64,000 nt of DNA from positions 558,001 through 622,000 of the forward strand of contig NZ_BDAI01000003.1 in the NCBI RefSeq assembly GCF_002091755.1, given 5' to 3'. The stretch comes from Pseudomonas nitroreducens NBRC 12694. GTDB lineage: Bacteria > Pseudomonadota > Gammaproteobacteria > Pseudomonadales > Pseudomonadaceae. Every line of letters starts with the position of its first letter. Within the stretch, counting starts at the first letter, position 1. The notes below the pieces were generated by a model. It saw only the letters and a program-made list of their open reading frames with translations, was not told where the DNA came from and did not search any database. This document shows positions 24,619 through 33,647 of this stretch, one piece after another. The position numbers and the translations under genes are program-made.

Positions 24619-26091
24619 TCAGCCGATGAAGCGCGAGGACAGCCAGAACAGGCCCGCAGCCAGCGCGATCGACACGGGCAGGGTCAGTACCCAGGCCATG
24701 AGGATGTTGCGGATCGTGCTACCTTGCAGGCCGCTGCGGTTGGCCACCATGGTGCCCGCCACGCCCGAGGACAGCACGTGCGTCGTGGAGACCGGCAGGC
24801 TGTAGATGTTGGCCATGCCGATGGCGGCGGTCGCGGTGAGCTGGGCGGCGATGCCCTGGGCATAGGTCATGCCCTGCTTGCCGATCTTCTCGCCGACGGT
24901 GAGCACCACGCGCTTCCAGCCGACCATGGTGCCGATGCCCAGGGCCAGGGCCACGGCGATGATCACCCAGAAAGGTGCGTACTCGGTGGTGCTGGTCAGG
25001 TCCTTGCGCAGCTTCTCCAGGTCCGCCTTTTCGCGGGACGGCAGCTCGGACAGCTTGCCGACCTTCTTCGCGGTGTCGTCCAGGCACAGCAGATAGCGGC
25101 GCACCTGCACGCGCTCATCGTCGTTCAGGTCGGTGTAGCTGGAAACGCCGTGCAGGTCGCTCAGCAGACCCTTGAGGGTCGCCTCGGTCTGCTTCGGCTC
25201 GCAGCGGTACAGATCGGGCAGGTCCGTTTCGCTGGCCTTGCCCAGGGCGAGCATCTCGCCGAGGGTGTCGGAATGGCGGTTGTAGAACTGCTGCAGGTGG
25301 ATGGCGGCGTCGCGGGTGCGCTCGATCTGGTAGGTGGTGCTGTTCAGGTCGAGGACGAACTTCGCCGGGACGATGCCGATCAGCACCAGCATGATCAGGC
25401 CGATGCCTTTCTGGCCGTCGTTGGAGCCATGCACGAAGCTCACGGTCATGGCCGAGATCACCAGTACCAGGCGGTTCCAGAACGGCGGGTGCTTCTTCTC
25501 GTCGACGTCGCGGCGGGTTTCCGGCGTCTTGTGCATCTTCGACAGCGGATACAGCCACTTCAGGCCGATCAGCAGGGCGCCGGCGACCAGGAAGCCGGCC
25601 AGTGGCGAGAAGATCAGCGACAGGCCGATGTCGATGGCCTTGCCCCAGTTGATCCCGTCGGCCACCGGCACGCCGGTGATCAGAGCATTCGCCAGGCCCA
25701 CGCCGAGGATCGAGCCGATCAGGGTGTGCGAGCTGGAGGCCGGGATGCCGAAGTACCAGGTGCCCAGGTTCCAAGTGATGGCCGCGGCAAGCAATGAGAA
25801 CACCATGGCCAGGCCGTGGCCGGTATTCACGTTGATCAGCAGTTCCACCGGCAGCAGGTGGACGATTGCGTAGGCGACGCCAACGCCGCCGAGCAATACG
25901 CCGAGGAAGTTGAAGATGCCGGAGAGGATCACCGCGCGGTACGGGGACATGGCCTTGGTATAGATGACCGTGGCCACCGCGTTGGCGGTGTCGTGGAAGC
26001 CGTTGATGAACTCGAAGGCCAGGACGAATGTGAGTGCCAGCACCAGGCTGATACCCACCCAGACATCGAGTCCGCTGAAGAGATCGAACAT
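24619..26091 (-). CDS. pitA: Low-affinity inorganic phosphate transporter (Pit family)
   Basis: A 490-residue inner-membrane phosphate permease (metal-phosphate/H+ symport). The PiT signatures are seen near the N-terminus (FEFINGFHDTANAVATVI) and near the middle and C-terminus (FVHGSNDGQKGIGLIML; AAIGMANIYSLPVSTTHVL). A central cytoplasmic loop of about 150 charged residues separates the two halves. The start MFDLFSGLDVW at 26091 was chosen by family; the frame extends further upstream without support. It is convergent with pprA. Confidence 0.93.
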   Translation of the reverse strand: MFDLFSGLDVWVGISLVLALTFVLAFEFINGFHDTANAVATVIYTKAMSPYRAVILSGIFNFLGVLLGGVGVAYAIVHLLPVELLINVNTGHGLAMVFSLLAAAITWNLGTWYFGIPASSSHTLIGSILGVGLANALITGVPVADGINWGKAIDIGLSLIFSPLAGFLVAGALLIGLKWLYPLSKMHKTPETRRDVDEKKHPPFWNRLVLVISAMTVSFVHGSNDGQKGIGLIMLVLIGIVPAKFVLDLNSTTYQIERTRDAAIHLQQFYNRHSDTLGEMLALGKASETDLPDLYRCEPKQTEATLKGLLSDLHGVSSYTDLNDDERVQVRRYLLCLDDTAKKVGKLSELPSREKADLEKLRKDLTSTTEYAPFWVIIAVALALGIGTMVGWKRVVLTVGEKIGKQGMTYAQGIAAQLTATAAIGMANIYSLPVSTTHVLSSGVAGTMVANRSGLQGSTIRNILMAWVLTLPVSIALAAGLFWLSSRFIG

Positions 26092-26377
26092 GAAAATTCT
26101 ATGACCGGTCGGAGACGGGGCGGCGATTATGCCAGAAGCTTGGAGCACCGTATTCAGCCTGAAACGGTTTCTCCAATTTGCGCGACGCCACGTCGCACGG
26201 CGCTTTCAGGCAGGGTGGAAAAAGTTTGCAATGCTTCCACGCGGGCCGCCGGCCCATCGGATGAGTGTTTGCAGGCCAACTGGCGGGCTCCCCCACGGAG
26301 CACTGCTCGCCCATCGCCTCGAGATTTTCCCCAACGGATTCCGGGGGGAGTCTCTTGGCCTGGGGCCGTACCTGCGA

Positions 26378-26599
26378 TTAAAGGGACGGGGCTTCCAGAT
26401 CCTTTTTCAGTCGTTCTTCTTCGATTCTTTCCAGCTCCCGGTCGAAGGCCTTGTCCTGCACGCTGGGTCGCTTGCGCCAGGGTTTCTTGCCGGGTTCGGG
26501 CTGAGCGGCATAAAGGGTCACTTCGCCGCCTTGTTCATCCTTGAAACGTTGCTCCTGGCGCTCCAGTTCCGCGCGCAGTTCGTCTTTGGTCACGATCAT
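26378..26599 (-). CDS. Small charged hypothetical protein
   Basis: A 73-residue soluble protein made almost wholly of charged helix: KDELRAELERQEQRFKDEQ, then QPEPGKKPWRKRPSVQDKAF and DRELERIEEERLKKDLEAP. It has no signal peptide, cysteine or recognised domain; a coiled-coil dimer is plausible. CAGGA lies directly before the ATG, closer than usual. It sits 286 bp upstream of pit, on the same strand and probably under its own promoter. I recognise it only as a conserved Pseudomonas hypothetical. Confidence 0.6.
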   Translation of the reverse strand: MIVTKDELRAELERQEQRFKDEQGGEVTLYAAQPEPGKKPWRKRPSVQDKAFDRELERIEEERLKKDLEAPSL

Positions 26600-26780
26600 T
26601 CCTGATGAATAGCTGATGACTTGAAGCTTTGAAGATGGGCCTCGCACGGGCAATCCACACCGAGCCGGGGTGTCGTCCTGGCAGTGTAGACGTTCAGGGG
26701 GCGCTGGCGTGCCGGCCGGAAAACGGCGCGGATTATAACCTTTGCCGGGGGGCGACCGGGCGAGAAGCGCCGACGGACGG

Positions 26781-26809
26781 TTTCAGCCCAGCGCCGGCGC
26801 GGGCTGAAA
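26781..26809 (-). terminator. Hairpin after the SfnR-like gene
   Basis: A 9-bp perfect stem TTTCAGCCC / GGGCTGAAA with an 11-nt GC-rich apex (agcgccggcgc, itself able to pair) begins 5 bp beyond the stop. No T-run follows, so termination efficiency is uncertain. A second palindrome (CTCAGCC...GGCTGAG) lies inside the last codons of the gene. Confidence 0.55.
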
Positions 26810-26814
26810 CCACC

Positions 26815-27891
<1,077 letters not shown>

Positions 27892-28114
27892 GGCAGGTTC
27901 CTGGCGTACCGGATGGGTGGCAGCGCCATACTGCGGCATTTTTGTTATTTCAAAAAATTATCAATTAGAATTTATATATAACCATTTTATTTTTTATGCC
28001 GTGGTAAACGTCACGCGGATTGCGCCAGAAGCTCCCGGATCGCGTCGCAGGCCTCGCGAATGCTGGGCTGCGAGCTACGCTCAGAGTGGCAATTCCATCC
28101 TGGGAGACCACTCC

Positions 28115-28420
28115 ATGACCACCGTTCGGATTCCGCTGCTCGTCCTGGCTCTGCTTTTCTCGGCGCAAGGCTTCGCGGCCACCGCCGCGCAGACCGCGCA
28201 GCAGGAGAAGATGAAAACCTGTAACGCCGATGCCACCACCAAGGCGCTCAAGGGCGACGAGCGCAAGGCGTACATGAGCACCTGCCTGAAGGCGGGCAGC
28301 GACGCCAAGAAGATGACCCCGCAGCAGGAGAAGATGAAGTCCTGCAATGCCGACGCCACCAGCAAGGCACTCAAGGGCGACGAACGCAAGGCGTTCATGA
28401 GCACCTGTCTGAAGAAGTGA
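28115..28420 (+). CDS. psiF: PsiF-repeat family exported protein
   Basis: A 101-residue protein with a signal peptide (cleavage near GFAA, residue 22) and two PsiF repeats of about 34 residues: MKTCNADATTKALKGDERKA / MKSCNADATSKALKGDERKA, each ending in YMSTCLK or FMSTCLK. Each repeat has two cysteines spaced to form a helical-hairpin disulphide. PsiF was named as a phosphate-starvation-inducible protein in E. coli; function is unknown. No Pho box is seen in the upstream 120 bp. GGGAG precedes the ATG. A very strong terminator follows. Confidence 0.85.
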   Translation: MTTVRIPLLVLALLFSAQGFAATAAQTAQQEKMKTCNADATTKALKGDERKAYMSTCLKAGSDAKKMTPQQEKMKSCNADATSKALKGDERKAFMSTCLKK

Positions 28421-28447
28421 GGATGGGGCGCGGCAGGGCCGCGCGTG

Positions 28448-28482
28448 ACGACAAGGGCAGCTTCGGCTGCCCTTGTCGTTTG
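28448..28482 (+). terminator. Terminator of the psiF-like gene
   Basis: A perfect 14-bp stem (ACGACAAGGGCAGC / GCTGCCCTTGTCGT) is closed by a TTCG tetraloop, a particularly stable cap, and followed by TTTG. It lies 27 bp after the stop. Confidence 0.9.
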
Positions 28483-28485
28483 TGA

Positions 28486-28505
28486 AGGGCTCGCGAGCAA
28501 GCTCC
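28486..28505. repeat. REP-like palindrome, reverse orientation
   Basis: AGGGCTCGCGAGCAAGCTCC is the reverse complement of the common Pseudomonas REP core (GGAGCTTGCTCGCGAGC). It directly follows the psiF terminator, as is usual for REP elements. Confidence 0.65.
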
Positions 28506-28553
28506 CGAGCATCCTGTCGATAACGAGTGCCGGCGGGCGATATTGGCCCCGCG

Positions 28554-28652
28554 TTATAGGCCGGAGAACACCAGCCAGGCCGCAGCCAGTGCGTAGAGGA
28601 CGATCACCGCATCCATGCGCAGCGCAGGCGGGAGTCGCCGCACCAGATTCAT
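28554..28652 (-). CDS. Micro-protein with one transmembrane helix
   Basis: A 32-residue open frame, MNLVRRLPPALRM followed by a single hydrophobic helix (AVIVLYALAAAWLVFSGL). Its ATG overlaps the stop of the preceding 44-residue frame as ATGA, a coupling pattern that random ORFs rarely show. The basic N-terminus predicts an inner-membrane protein with the N-terminus in the cytosol. No family is recognised. Too short to be certain, but the coupling, the membrane helix and the absence of any other gene here support it. Confidence 0.5.
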   Translation of the reverse strand: MNLVRRLPPALRMDAVIVLYALAAAWLVFSGL

Positions 28653-28783
28653 TTCTTGGCCACCGCGGACCAGAAACCCTGGGCATTGCGGAAGGGCTGG
28701 CGGGCCATCTGTTCGGGACGGGTGATGCCGTCGGCACGCAGGGCGTTGACGAGGGCGGAAAAGGACTTGGCGCTGTAGCTCAT
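28649..28783 (-). CDS. Small hypothetical protein, 44 residues
   Basis: A 44-residue soluble frame: MSYSAKSFSALVNALRADGI, then TRPEQMARQPFRNAQGFWSA and a lysine tail. It has a good ribosome site (GGGAG 7 nt before the ATG) and is translationally coupled to the membrane micro-protein that follows. No known domain. The pair lies alone between psiF and the pseudouridine synthase and could be a two-gene regulatory or stress unit; function is unknown. Confidence 0.5.
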   Translation of the reverse strand: MSYSAKSFSALVNALRADGITRPEQMARQPFRNAQGFWSAVAKK

Positions 28784-28861
28784 GGTCGGCTCCCGATGCT
28801 TTCTCTCCTTGGGGTGGAGCTATGAAAACACCGGGGCCACTATCGACGGAAATGGATCGTC

Positions 28862-29791
28862 TTAAGGGTGACCATCGATGAAATTGATGGAAGGCCAGGA
28901 GAGCTCCAGCTGGCTCCTGAAATGCCGCGCCTCACCGGTGACCGGGTCGATGAACTCCAGTTGCCGGGCCAGCAGCTTCAGCGGCTTGTCGAAGTCCTCC
29001 GGCGGACGTTCGCCGCGTGGTGGCAGCGTCGGGTACAGGGGATCGAAGCACAGCGCCGCACCCAGGCCCGACATGTGCACGCGCAGCTGGTGACGCTTGC
29101 CGGAGACGGGGTGCAATCCATAGCGCCACAGGTCGCCGCGCTGTTCGAGCACCTCGATGCGGGTTTCGCTGTTGGGCGTGCCGTCCACTTCCTGCATGCG
29201 GATGAAGGGATCGCCCTCGACCATTCGCGAACGATGCACAAGGGGAAACTCCCGTTCCGGCAGCGCTGGCGCGATGGCTTCGTACATCTTGTGGATGCGC
29301 CGCTCGCGGAACAGCGCCTGGTAGGTATCGCGGTTGTCCGGATTGGCGGAGAACAGCACCAGCCCGGCGGTTAGCCGGTCGATGCGGTGCAGCGGTACCA
29401 GCAGCGGGTTGTCCAGGCGCCTGGTGAGACGGGCGAGGAGGGTTTCCTCGACGTATTGACCGGCTGGCGTCACCGGCAGGAAGTGCGGCTTGTCCGCCAC
29501 CACCAGGTGTTCGTCGGCATACAGGATGCTTTCCTGGAAGGGGATCGGCGTTTCCTGCAGCACCTCGCGGAAGTAGTGGATGCGCAGCGCTTCGCGGTAG
29601 GGATGCTCGGGGCCGATGGGCTGGCCGTCGTTGTCCAGCACCTTGCCGCGCGCCATGCGGTCCAGCCAGGTGTCGCGGCTTATCGCCGGGAAGCGCGCAC
29701 ACAGGCAATCCAGCACCGTCGTCCAGGGGCCGGCAGGCAGGTGCAGGATGCTGGCGCGTTGCTGGGCGGTGGAGAAGCGGGAGCTGGACAT
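28862..29791 (-). CDS. RluA-family pseudouridine synthase
   Basis: A 309-residue RNA-modifying enzyme that isomerises uridine to pseudouridine. The catalytic motif HRIDRLTAGLVLF (about 140-152) contains the essential aspartate; family members usually read HRLDxxTSG, so Ile and Ala are mild variants. KPHFLPVTP precedes it, and YGLHPVSGKRHQLRVHM matches the conserved HQxR region. The N-terminal part has an S4-like ISRDTWLDRMARGKV. The substrate (rRNA or tRNA position) cannot be decided from sequence. The start MSSSRFSTAQQ was chosen over an upstream in-frame start lacking support. Confidence 0.88.
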   Translation of the reverse strand: MSSSRFSTAQQRASILHLPAGPWTTVLDCLCARFPAISRDTWLDRMARGKVLDNDGQPIGPEHPYREALRIHYFREVLQETPIPFQESILYADEHLVVADKPHFLPVTPAGQYVEETLLARLTRRLDNPLLVPLHRIDRLTAGLVLFSANPDNRDTYQALFRERRIHKMYEAIAPALPEREFPLVHRSRMVEGDPFIRMQEVDGTPNSETRIEVLEQRGDLWRYGLHPVSGKRHQLRVHMSGLGAALCFDPLYPTLPPRGERPPEDFDKPLKLLARQLEFIDPVTGEARHFRSQLELSWPSINFIDGHP

Positions 29792-29876
29792 GCGGGCGGG
29801 CGACCGGGGTTCGACAGGCTGCGCATTAGGCCGCAGCGGCGTAGCGGACGTCAAAGCCGCCACGACTTCCGGTCGT

Positions 29877-30833
29877 TCACGCGGGGAGGGTGTTGATCTC
29901 CACCGTGATGTGCGCCAGTTCCTCGTGGACCTGCAGGCGTCGGCGCACCAGCTCCGGCGTCAGGTTCCCGCTGCTGGCGAGGCTGAGGATGCAGGCATAG
30001 CGCGACTTGCCCACGCGCCACAGGTGCAGGTCGGTGATCCGCGCCGGTTGCGGCAAGCCGGCGACCACCTCGCGGATTTCCTCCACTACCGGGTCGTTCA
30101 TTTCGGCATCCAGCAGCACCCGGCCGCTCTGCCTGAGCAGGCCGATCGACCAGACGGCCACCAGTACGGCGCCGACCATGCCCATCAGCGGGTCGAGCCA
30201 GGCGGCGCCCCAGATCAGGCCGCCGATCAGCGCGATGATCGCCGCTACCGAGGTGGCGGCGTCGGCCAGCACGTGCAGGTAGGCGGCGCGCAGGTTCAGG
30301 TCGTGCCCATGGTCATGATGTTCATGGTCGTGGTGATGGTCATGACCGTGATGGTGATCGTGGCCATGGTGGTGCTGCTCGCCGCGCAGAAACCAGGCGC
30401 AGGCCAGGTTCACCAGCAGGCCGATGACCGCGATGGCGATGGCTTGCTGATAATGGATCGGCGAAGGGGAGAGCAGTCGGGCGACGGACTCGAACATCAT
30501 CAGCGCCGCCACGCCCAGCAGCAGGATGGCGCTGGTGTAGCTGGCGAGGACCTCGATCTTGAAGGTGCCGAAGGCGAAGCGTGCGTCGCCCTTGAAGCGC
30601 CGCGCCGCCACGTAGGCGAAGAACGCCAGGCCCAGCGCCAGGGCGTGGGAACTCATGTGCCAGCCGTCGGCGAGCAGCGCCATGGAGTTGAACACCCAGC
30701 CGCCGGCGATCTCCACCACCATCATCACGACGGTCAGCAGCGCGGCGCGCAGGGTGTTGCGCTCGGCCAGGGGGTTGCCTTCGTGGAACTGGTGTTCGTG
30801 GCGACCGTCTTGCGAGGGGGCGGCAGGCTGCAT
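29877..30833 (-). CDS. dmeF: Cation diffusion facilitator, DmeF-like Co/Ni efflux
   Basis: A 318-residue inner-membrane CDF transporter with six predicted TM segments and a cytoplasmic C-terminal domain. TM2 carries ADGWHMSSHALAL and TM5 carries HVLADAATSVAAI, the metal-site helices. Between TM4 and TM5 lies a loop of about 25 residues that is almost entirely His, Asp and Gly, typical of divalent-metal CDF pumps. It is divergent from an RcnR-like repressor with all four nickel/cobalt ligands, so cobalt or nickel export is the best guess (compare rhizobial dmeRF). An ATG just before the start or slightly upstream is possible. Confidence 0.85.
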   Translation of the reverse strand: MQPAAPSQDGRHEHQFHEGNPLAERNTLRAALLTVVMMVVEIAGGWVFNSMALLADGWHMSSHALALGLAFFAYVAARRFKGDARFAFGTFKIEVLASYTSAILLLGVAALMMFESVARLLSPSPIHYQQAIAIAVIGLLVNLACAWFLRGEQHHHGHDHHHGHDHHHDHEHHDHGHDLNLRAAYLHVLADAATSVAAIIALIGGLIWGAAWLDPLMGMVGAVLVAVWSIGLLRQSGRVLLDAEMNDPVVEEIREVVAGLPQPARITDLHLWRVGKSRYACILSLASSGNLTPELVRRRLQVHEELAHITVEINTLPA

Positions 30834-30860
30834 GATGATGGTCCGTAGGATCAGTCTGGA

Positions 30861-30875
30861 TACTATACCCCAGTA
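30861..30875. promoter_or_regulatory. RcnR-type operator between dmeF and dmeR
   Basis: On the minus strand the site reads TACTGGGGTATAGTA: a G-tract framed by TACT and AGTA, matching the RcnR/CsoR-family operator pattern TACT-G-tract-N-AGTA. It lies 28 bp from the dmeF start and 20 bp from the dmeR GTG, so one site can repress both. Confidence 0.75.
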
Positions 30876-30894
30876 TGCCTTTGGAGCTTTTGAC

Positions 30895-31170
30895 GTGGGA
30901 CATACCATCAAGGACCAGAAGAAGCTGTTGACCCGGGTGCGCCGCATCAAGGGCCAGAGCGAGGCGCTGGAACGGGCGCTGGAGGCGGGCAGCGAATGCG
31001 CGGCGATCCTGCAGCAGATCGCCGCCATCCGCGGCGCGGTGAATGGCCTGATGGCCGAGGTGCTCGAAGGCCACCTGCGCGACCATCTGGGCGCCGAGGA
31101 CCGTACCGCGGCGCAGCGCCACGAAGACCTGGAACAGGTCATGGGCGTGCTGCGCTCCTATCTCAAGTGA
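30895..31170 (+). CDS. dmeR: RcnR/DmeR-type metal-responsive repressor
   Basis: A 91-residue all-helical CsoR/RcnR-family repressor. The ligand fingerprint H3, C35, H60, H64 is complete and is the set used by E. coli RcnR for Ni(II)/Co(II); formaldehyde-sensing FrmR proteins lack the last histidine. The core QQIAAIRGAVNGLM is nearly identical to RcnR. The start is GTG at 30895, chosen because GGAG lies 8 nt upstream and because it places His at position 3. It is divergent from dmeF, with the operator in between; metal binding should release repression of the pump. Confidence 0.88.
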   Translation: MGHTIKDQKKLLTRVRRIKGQSEALERALEAGSECAAILQQIAAIRGAVNGLMAEVLEGHLRDHLGAEDRTAAQRHEDLEQVMGVLRSYLK

Positions 31171-31182
31171 GGTAGCGGCGGA

Positions 31183-31413
31183 TCAGTTGGACAGCCGAAC
31201 CGCCAGTTCGTCGGCTTCCTCGGTCCAGTCCGAGTCCTGTTGCAGCGCCTCGCGCAGGAACTGCGACTGGGCCTCGTTCCAGAACGGCGCGTCCGGCAGT
31301 TTCTGGCCTTCGGCGAGGCGGTGGCTGCCGAGGAAGGCGTCGATCTCCTTGCGCCCGTCGGGCAGGCCCAGTTGCTTGAACAGGGCGCCCAGGCTGTGCT
31401 GGCTGGTATCCAT
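31183..31413 (-). CDS. DUF2789 family protein
   Basis: A 76-residue soluble protein matching the DUF2789 pattern: LGALFKQLGLPDGRKEIDAF, SHRLAEGQKLPDAPFWN and a C-terminal EALQQDSDWTEEADELAVRL. Function is unknown; the family is common and short in Pseudomonas. The start MDTSQHSLG was chosen because GGAGATC-type purines precede it and family members begin there. It is convergent with dmeR (12 bp) with no clear terminator. Confidence 0.8.
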   Translation of the reverse strand: MDTSQHSLGALFKQLGLPDGRKEIDAFLGSHRLAEGQKLPDAPFWNEAQSQFLREALQQDSDWTEEADELAVRLSN

Positions 31414-31582
31414 GACGATCTCCTTGCTGCAGGTGGAGCGCACCGCTGCGGCGCGCGGCAATGGAACAACTATAGGAGCATCGAACGGCGCGCGAGGTTC
31501 GGATTGGCAATCGGGGCGGAAATAGATAGCCTGCTTTCAATCGTTCCCGCACATGCTCCGCCACCCACCGTCAGGCCCGTCC

Positions 31583-32785
31583 ATGAGCTCGTCCGAGCAG
31601 CGAACCGCCTCCGTCACCCTGCGCATCCTCGCGACCGTCGTCTTCACCTTCGTCCTGTTCCTGAGCATCGGACTGCTGCTGCCGGTGCTGCCCGGTTTCG
31701 TCCATGAAGGCCTGGGCTACTCGACGGTGATCGCCGGCGCGGTCATCGGCCTGCAGTACATTGCCACCCTGGTATCCCGGCCGTTGGCGGGCCACATCGC
31801 GGACACCCACGGCGCCAAGCGCGCCGTGCTCTATGGCCTGGGTGTGCTGGGCATCGGCGGAGCCCTGGTGCTGGCTTCCACCAGCCTCGAATCGGTGAAC
31901 TGGCTGAGCCTGACGCTGCTGCTCGGCAGCCGCCTGCTGTTCGGCCTGGCGCAGGGACTGCTGGGAATCGGCACGGCAAGCTGGGGCATTGCCCTGGTGG
32001 GGACGCAGAACACCGCCAAGGTGATTTCCTGGAACGGCATCGTCAGCTACGGCGGCATTGCCATCGGTGCTCCGCTGGGGGTGACCATGTCGGCCTCGCT
32101 GGGGCTGTGGAGCCTGGGTGTGAGTGTCCTGGTGCTGACCGCGCTGGGCTGGCTGGCGGCCCGAAACCGCGCGGAAGTGCCGACCATTTCCGGTGCGCGC
32201 ATGGCCTTCCACGCGGTGCTGGGGCGCGTGCTGCCCTACGGGATGTGCGTGATGCTTGGCTCCATCGGCTTCGGCACCCTGGCGACCTTCATCACCCTTT
32301 ATTACGGCAGCCAGGGCTGGGCCAATCCGGCCTGGTGCCTGACTGCCTTTGGCGTCTGCTTCGTCGGCGCGCGGCTGGTCTTCTCGGGCATGGTCAATCG
32401 CTTCGGCGGCTTTGCCGTCGCGGTGGTCTGCCTGGGTGTGGAAGTTTTCGGCCTGCTGCTGCTCTGGCAGGCGCCGGGGCCGGGCTTCGCGCTGCTGGGC
32501 GCTGCGCTGACCGGCTGTGGCCTGTCGCTGGTCTATCCGTCACTGGGTGTGGAGGCGGTGCTGCGCATCCCGGCCAGCAGCCGCAGCGCGGGGCTGGGCG
32601 CCTACGCACTGTTCTTCGATCTGGCGATGGGCGTCGCCGGCCCATTGATGGGGCTGGTCGCTGCCCGTCATGGCTATGCGTCGATCTTCCTTGTCGCCGC
32701 CGGGCTGGCGCTCTGCGGCTTCGTCATCTGCTTCGTGCTGCTGCGCTTCACTCGCCAACAGCACGAGGAACTGCCGAAGGACTAG
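31583..32785 (+). CDS. Major facilitator superfamily transporter
   Basis: A 400-residue MFS permease with about 12 hydrophobic segments. The loop-2/3 motif SRPLAGHIADTHGAKRAVLYGL (split DxxGxxR-like) is visible near residues 65-85. The overall pattern resembles the YhhS/YfcJ group, thought to export sugars or small drugs; the substrate cannot be told. No regulator is adjacent. The start MSSSEQRTAS was chosen because the following segment is the first TM and an upstream ATG would add a non-conserved proline-rich lead. Confidence 0.8.
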   Translation: MSSSEQRTASVTLRILATVVFTFVLFLSIGLLLPVLPGFVHEGLGYSTVIAGAVIGLQYIATLVSRPLAGHIADTHGAKRAVLYGLGVLGIGGALVLASTSLESVNWLSLTLLLGSRLLFGLAQGLLGIGTASWGIALVGTQNTAKVISWNGIVSYGGIAIGAPLGVTMSASLGLWSLGVSVLVLTALGWLAARNRAEVPTISGARMAFHAVLGRVLPYGMCVMLGSIGFGTLATFITLYYGSQGWANPAWCLTAFGVCFVGARLVFSGMVNRFGGFAVAVVCLGVEVFGLLLLWQAPGPGFALLGAALTGCGLSLVYPSLGVEAVLRIPASSRSAGLGAYALFFDLAMGVAGPLMGLVAARHGYASIFLVAAGLALCGFVICFVLLRFTRQQHEELPKD

Positions 32786-32901
32786 GTCTCAGTGGGTAGG
32801 AGCGGGCTCTGTTGGCGATGTCTTGCCGGTCGCTCCGTCAATAGGCCTGGCGTGGGGGCAGCCGATTGCGGACGGAGCGCGCTCCTGCGCTCGGTGAAAG
32901 A

Positions 32902-33519
32902 TCACACCGGCGGGAAGGCCTTGAACACTTCCAGCGCCTCGGCCTGCTGCGCCCAGTCGCCCACCGCCGGATAGCTGTCCGCCGGGATGTCTTCCGAGTG
33001 CAGCAGCTGCACGAAAGTCCAGGCCACCGCGATGCTCAGGCCGGCCTGGTCCAGCGGCGCGGCGGCGTCCAGCGACATTTCGCGCAGTTCGCTCTCCAGT
33101 TGTGCCAGGGCGGCATGCAGTTGCTGGTCGACCCGCTCCTGCCAACTGGCCAGCTGCTTGTCATCCGGCCGCTGCTGCTCGTAGTAGCGCTGCACCGCCT
33201 TCTCCATGACCGCCAGCGCGAGGCCCAGCAGACGCGTGGCGCGCACCCGTGCGGCCGGTTCGGCTGGCATCAGGCTGCGGCCGGCCAGGTGTTCGAGGCA
33301 GTCGATGATCAGGGTCGAGTCCATCAGCACCTGGCCATCGCCCAGTACCAGGGTCGGTGCCTTGACTACCGGGTTGATGCCGCGGAATTCCTCGTAGGTG
33401 CGGAATACCGACAGCGACTGGTGGCTGAACTCGATGCCGAGCAGGCGCAGGGTAATGGCGACACGGCGCACATAGGGCGAATCGAGCATGCCGATCAGGT
33501 GCGGAAGCTTCTGTTGCAT
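32902..33519 (-). CDS. Glutathione S-transferase family protein
   Basis: A 205-residue cytosolic GST: thioredoxin-like N-terminal domain (LIGMLDSPYVRRVAITLRLL, then VVKAPTLVLGDG with the cis-proline, and LMDSTLIIDCLE) and an all-helical C-terminal domain from about residue 90. The Ser of DSPYVRR is in the position used to activate glutathione. Substrate unknown. It is divergent from a LysR-type regulator 128 bp away, which probably controls it. Confidence 0.85.
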   Translation of the reverse strand: MQQKLPHLIGMLDSPYVRRVAITLRLLGIEFSHQSLSVFRTYEEFRGINPVVKAPTLVLGDGQVLMDSTLIIDCLEHLAGRSLMPAEPAARVRATRLLGLALAVMEKAVQRYYEQQRPDDKQLASWQERVDQQLHAALAQLESELREMSLDAAAPLDQAGLSIAVAWTFVQLLHSEDIPADSYPAVGDWAQQAEALEVFKAFPPV

Positions 33520-33647
33520 GGGTACATCCTGTTAGTGGAAATTGCATGGTGGCTGACGCGGTCATCCGCGTAATGGCCATGAATCTAGCGGCTTTGACCC
33601 CTGGGTAATAGCGACGATTAGTGACCGATTAGGTTAGGGAAACTTAC

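Noticed and set aside
30305..30380. Repetitive CATGGTCATGATGG-like DNA, considered as a tandem repeat or CRISPR
   Set aside because: It encodes the His/Asp/Gly loop of the CDF transporter in frame; there are no spacers and no regular unit.
32796..32890. Degenerate REP-like pair (GTAGGAGCGGGCTC... and GGAGCGCGCTCCTGCGC)
   Set aside because: It resembles decayed REP elements but arms match poorly, so it was not listed as a feature.
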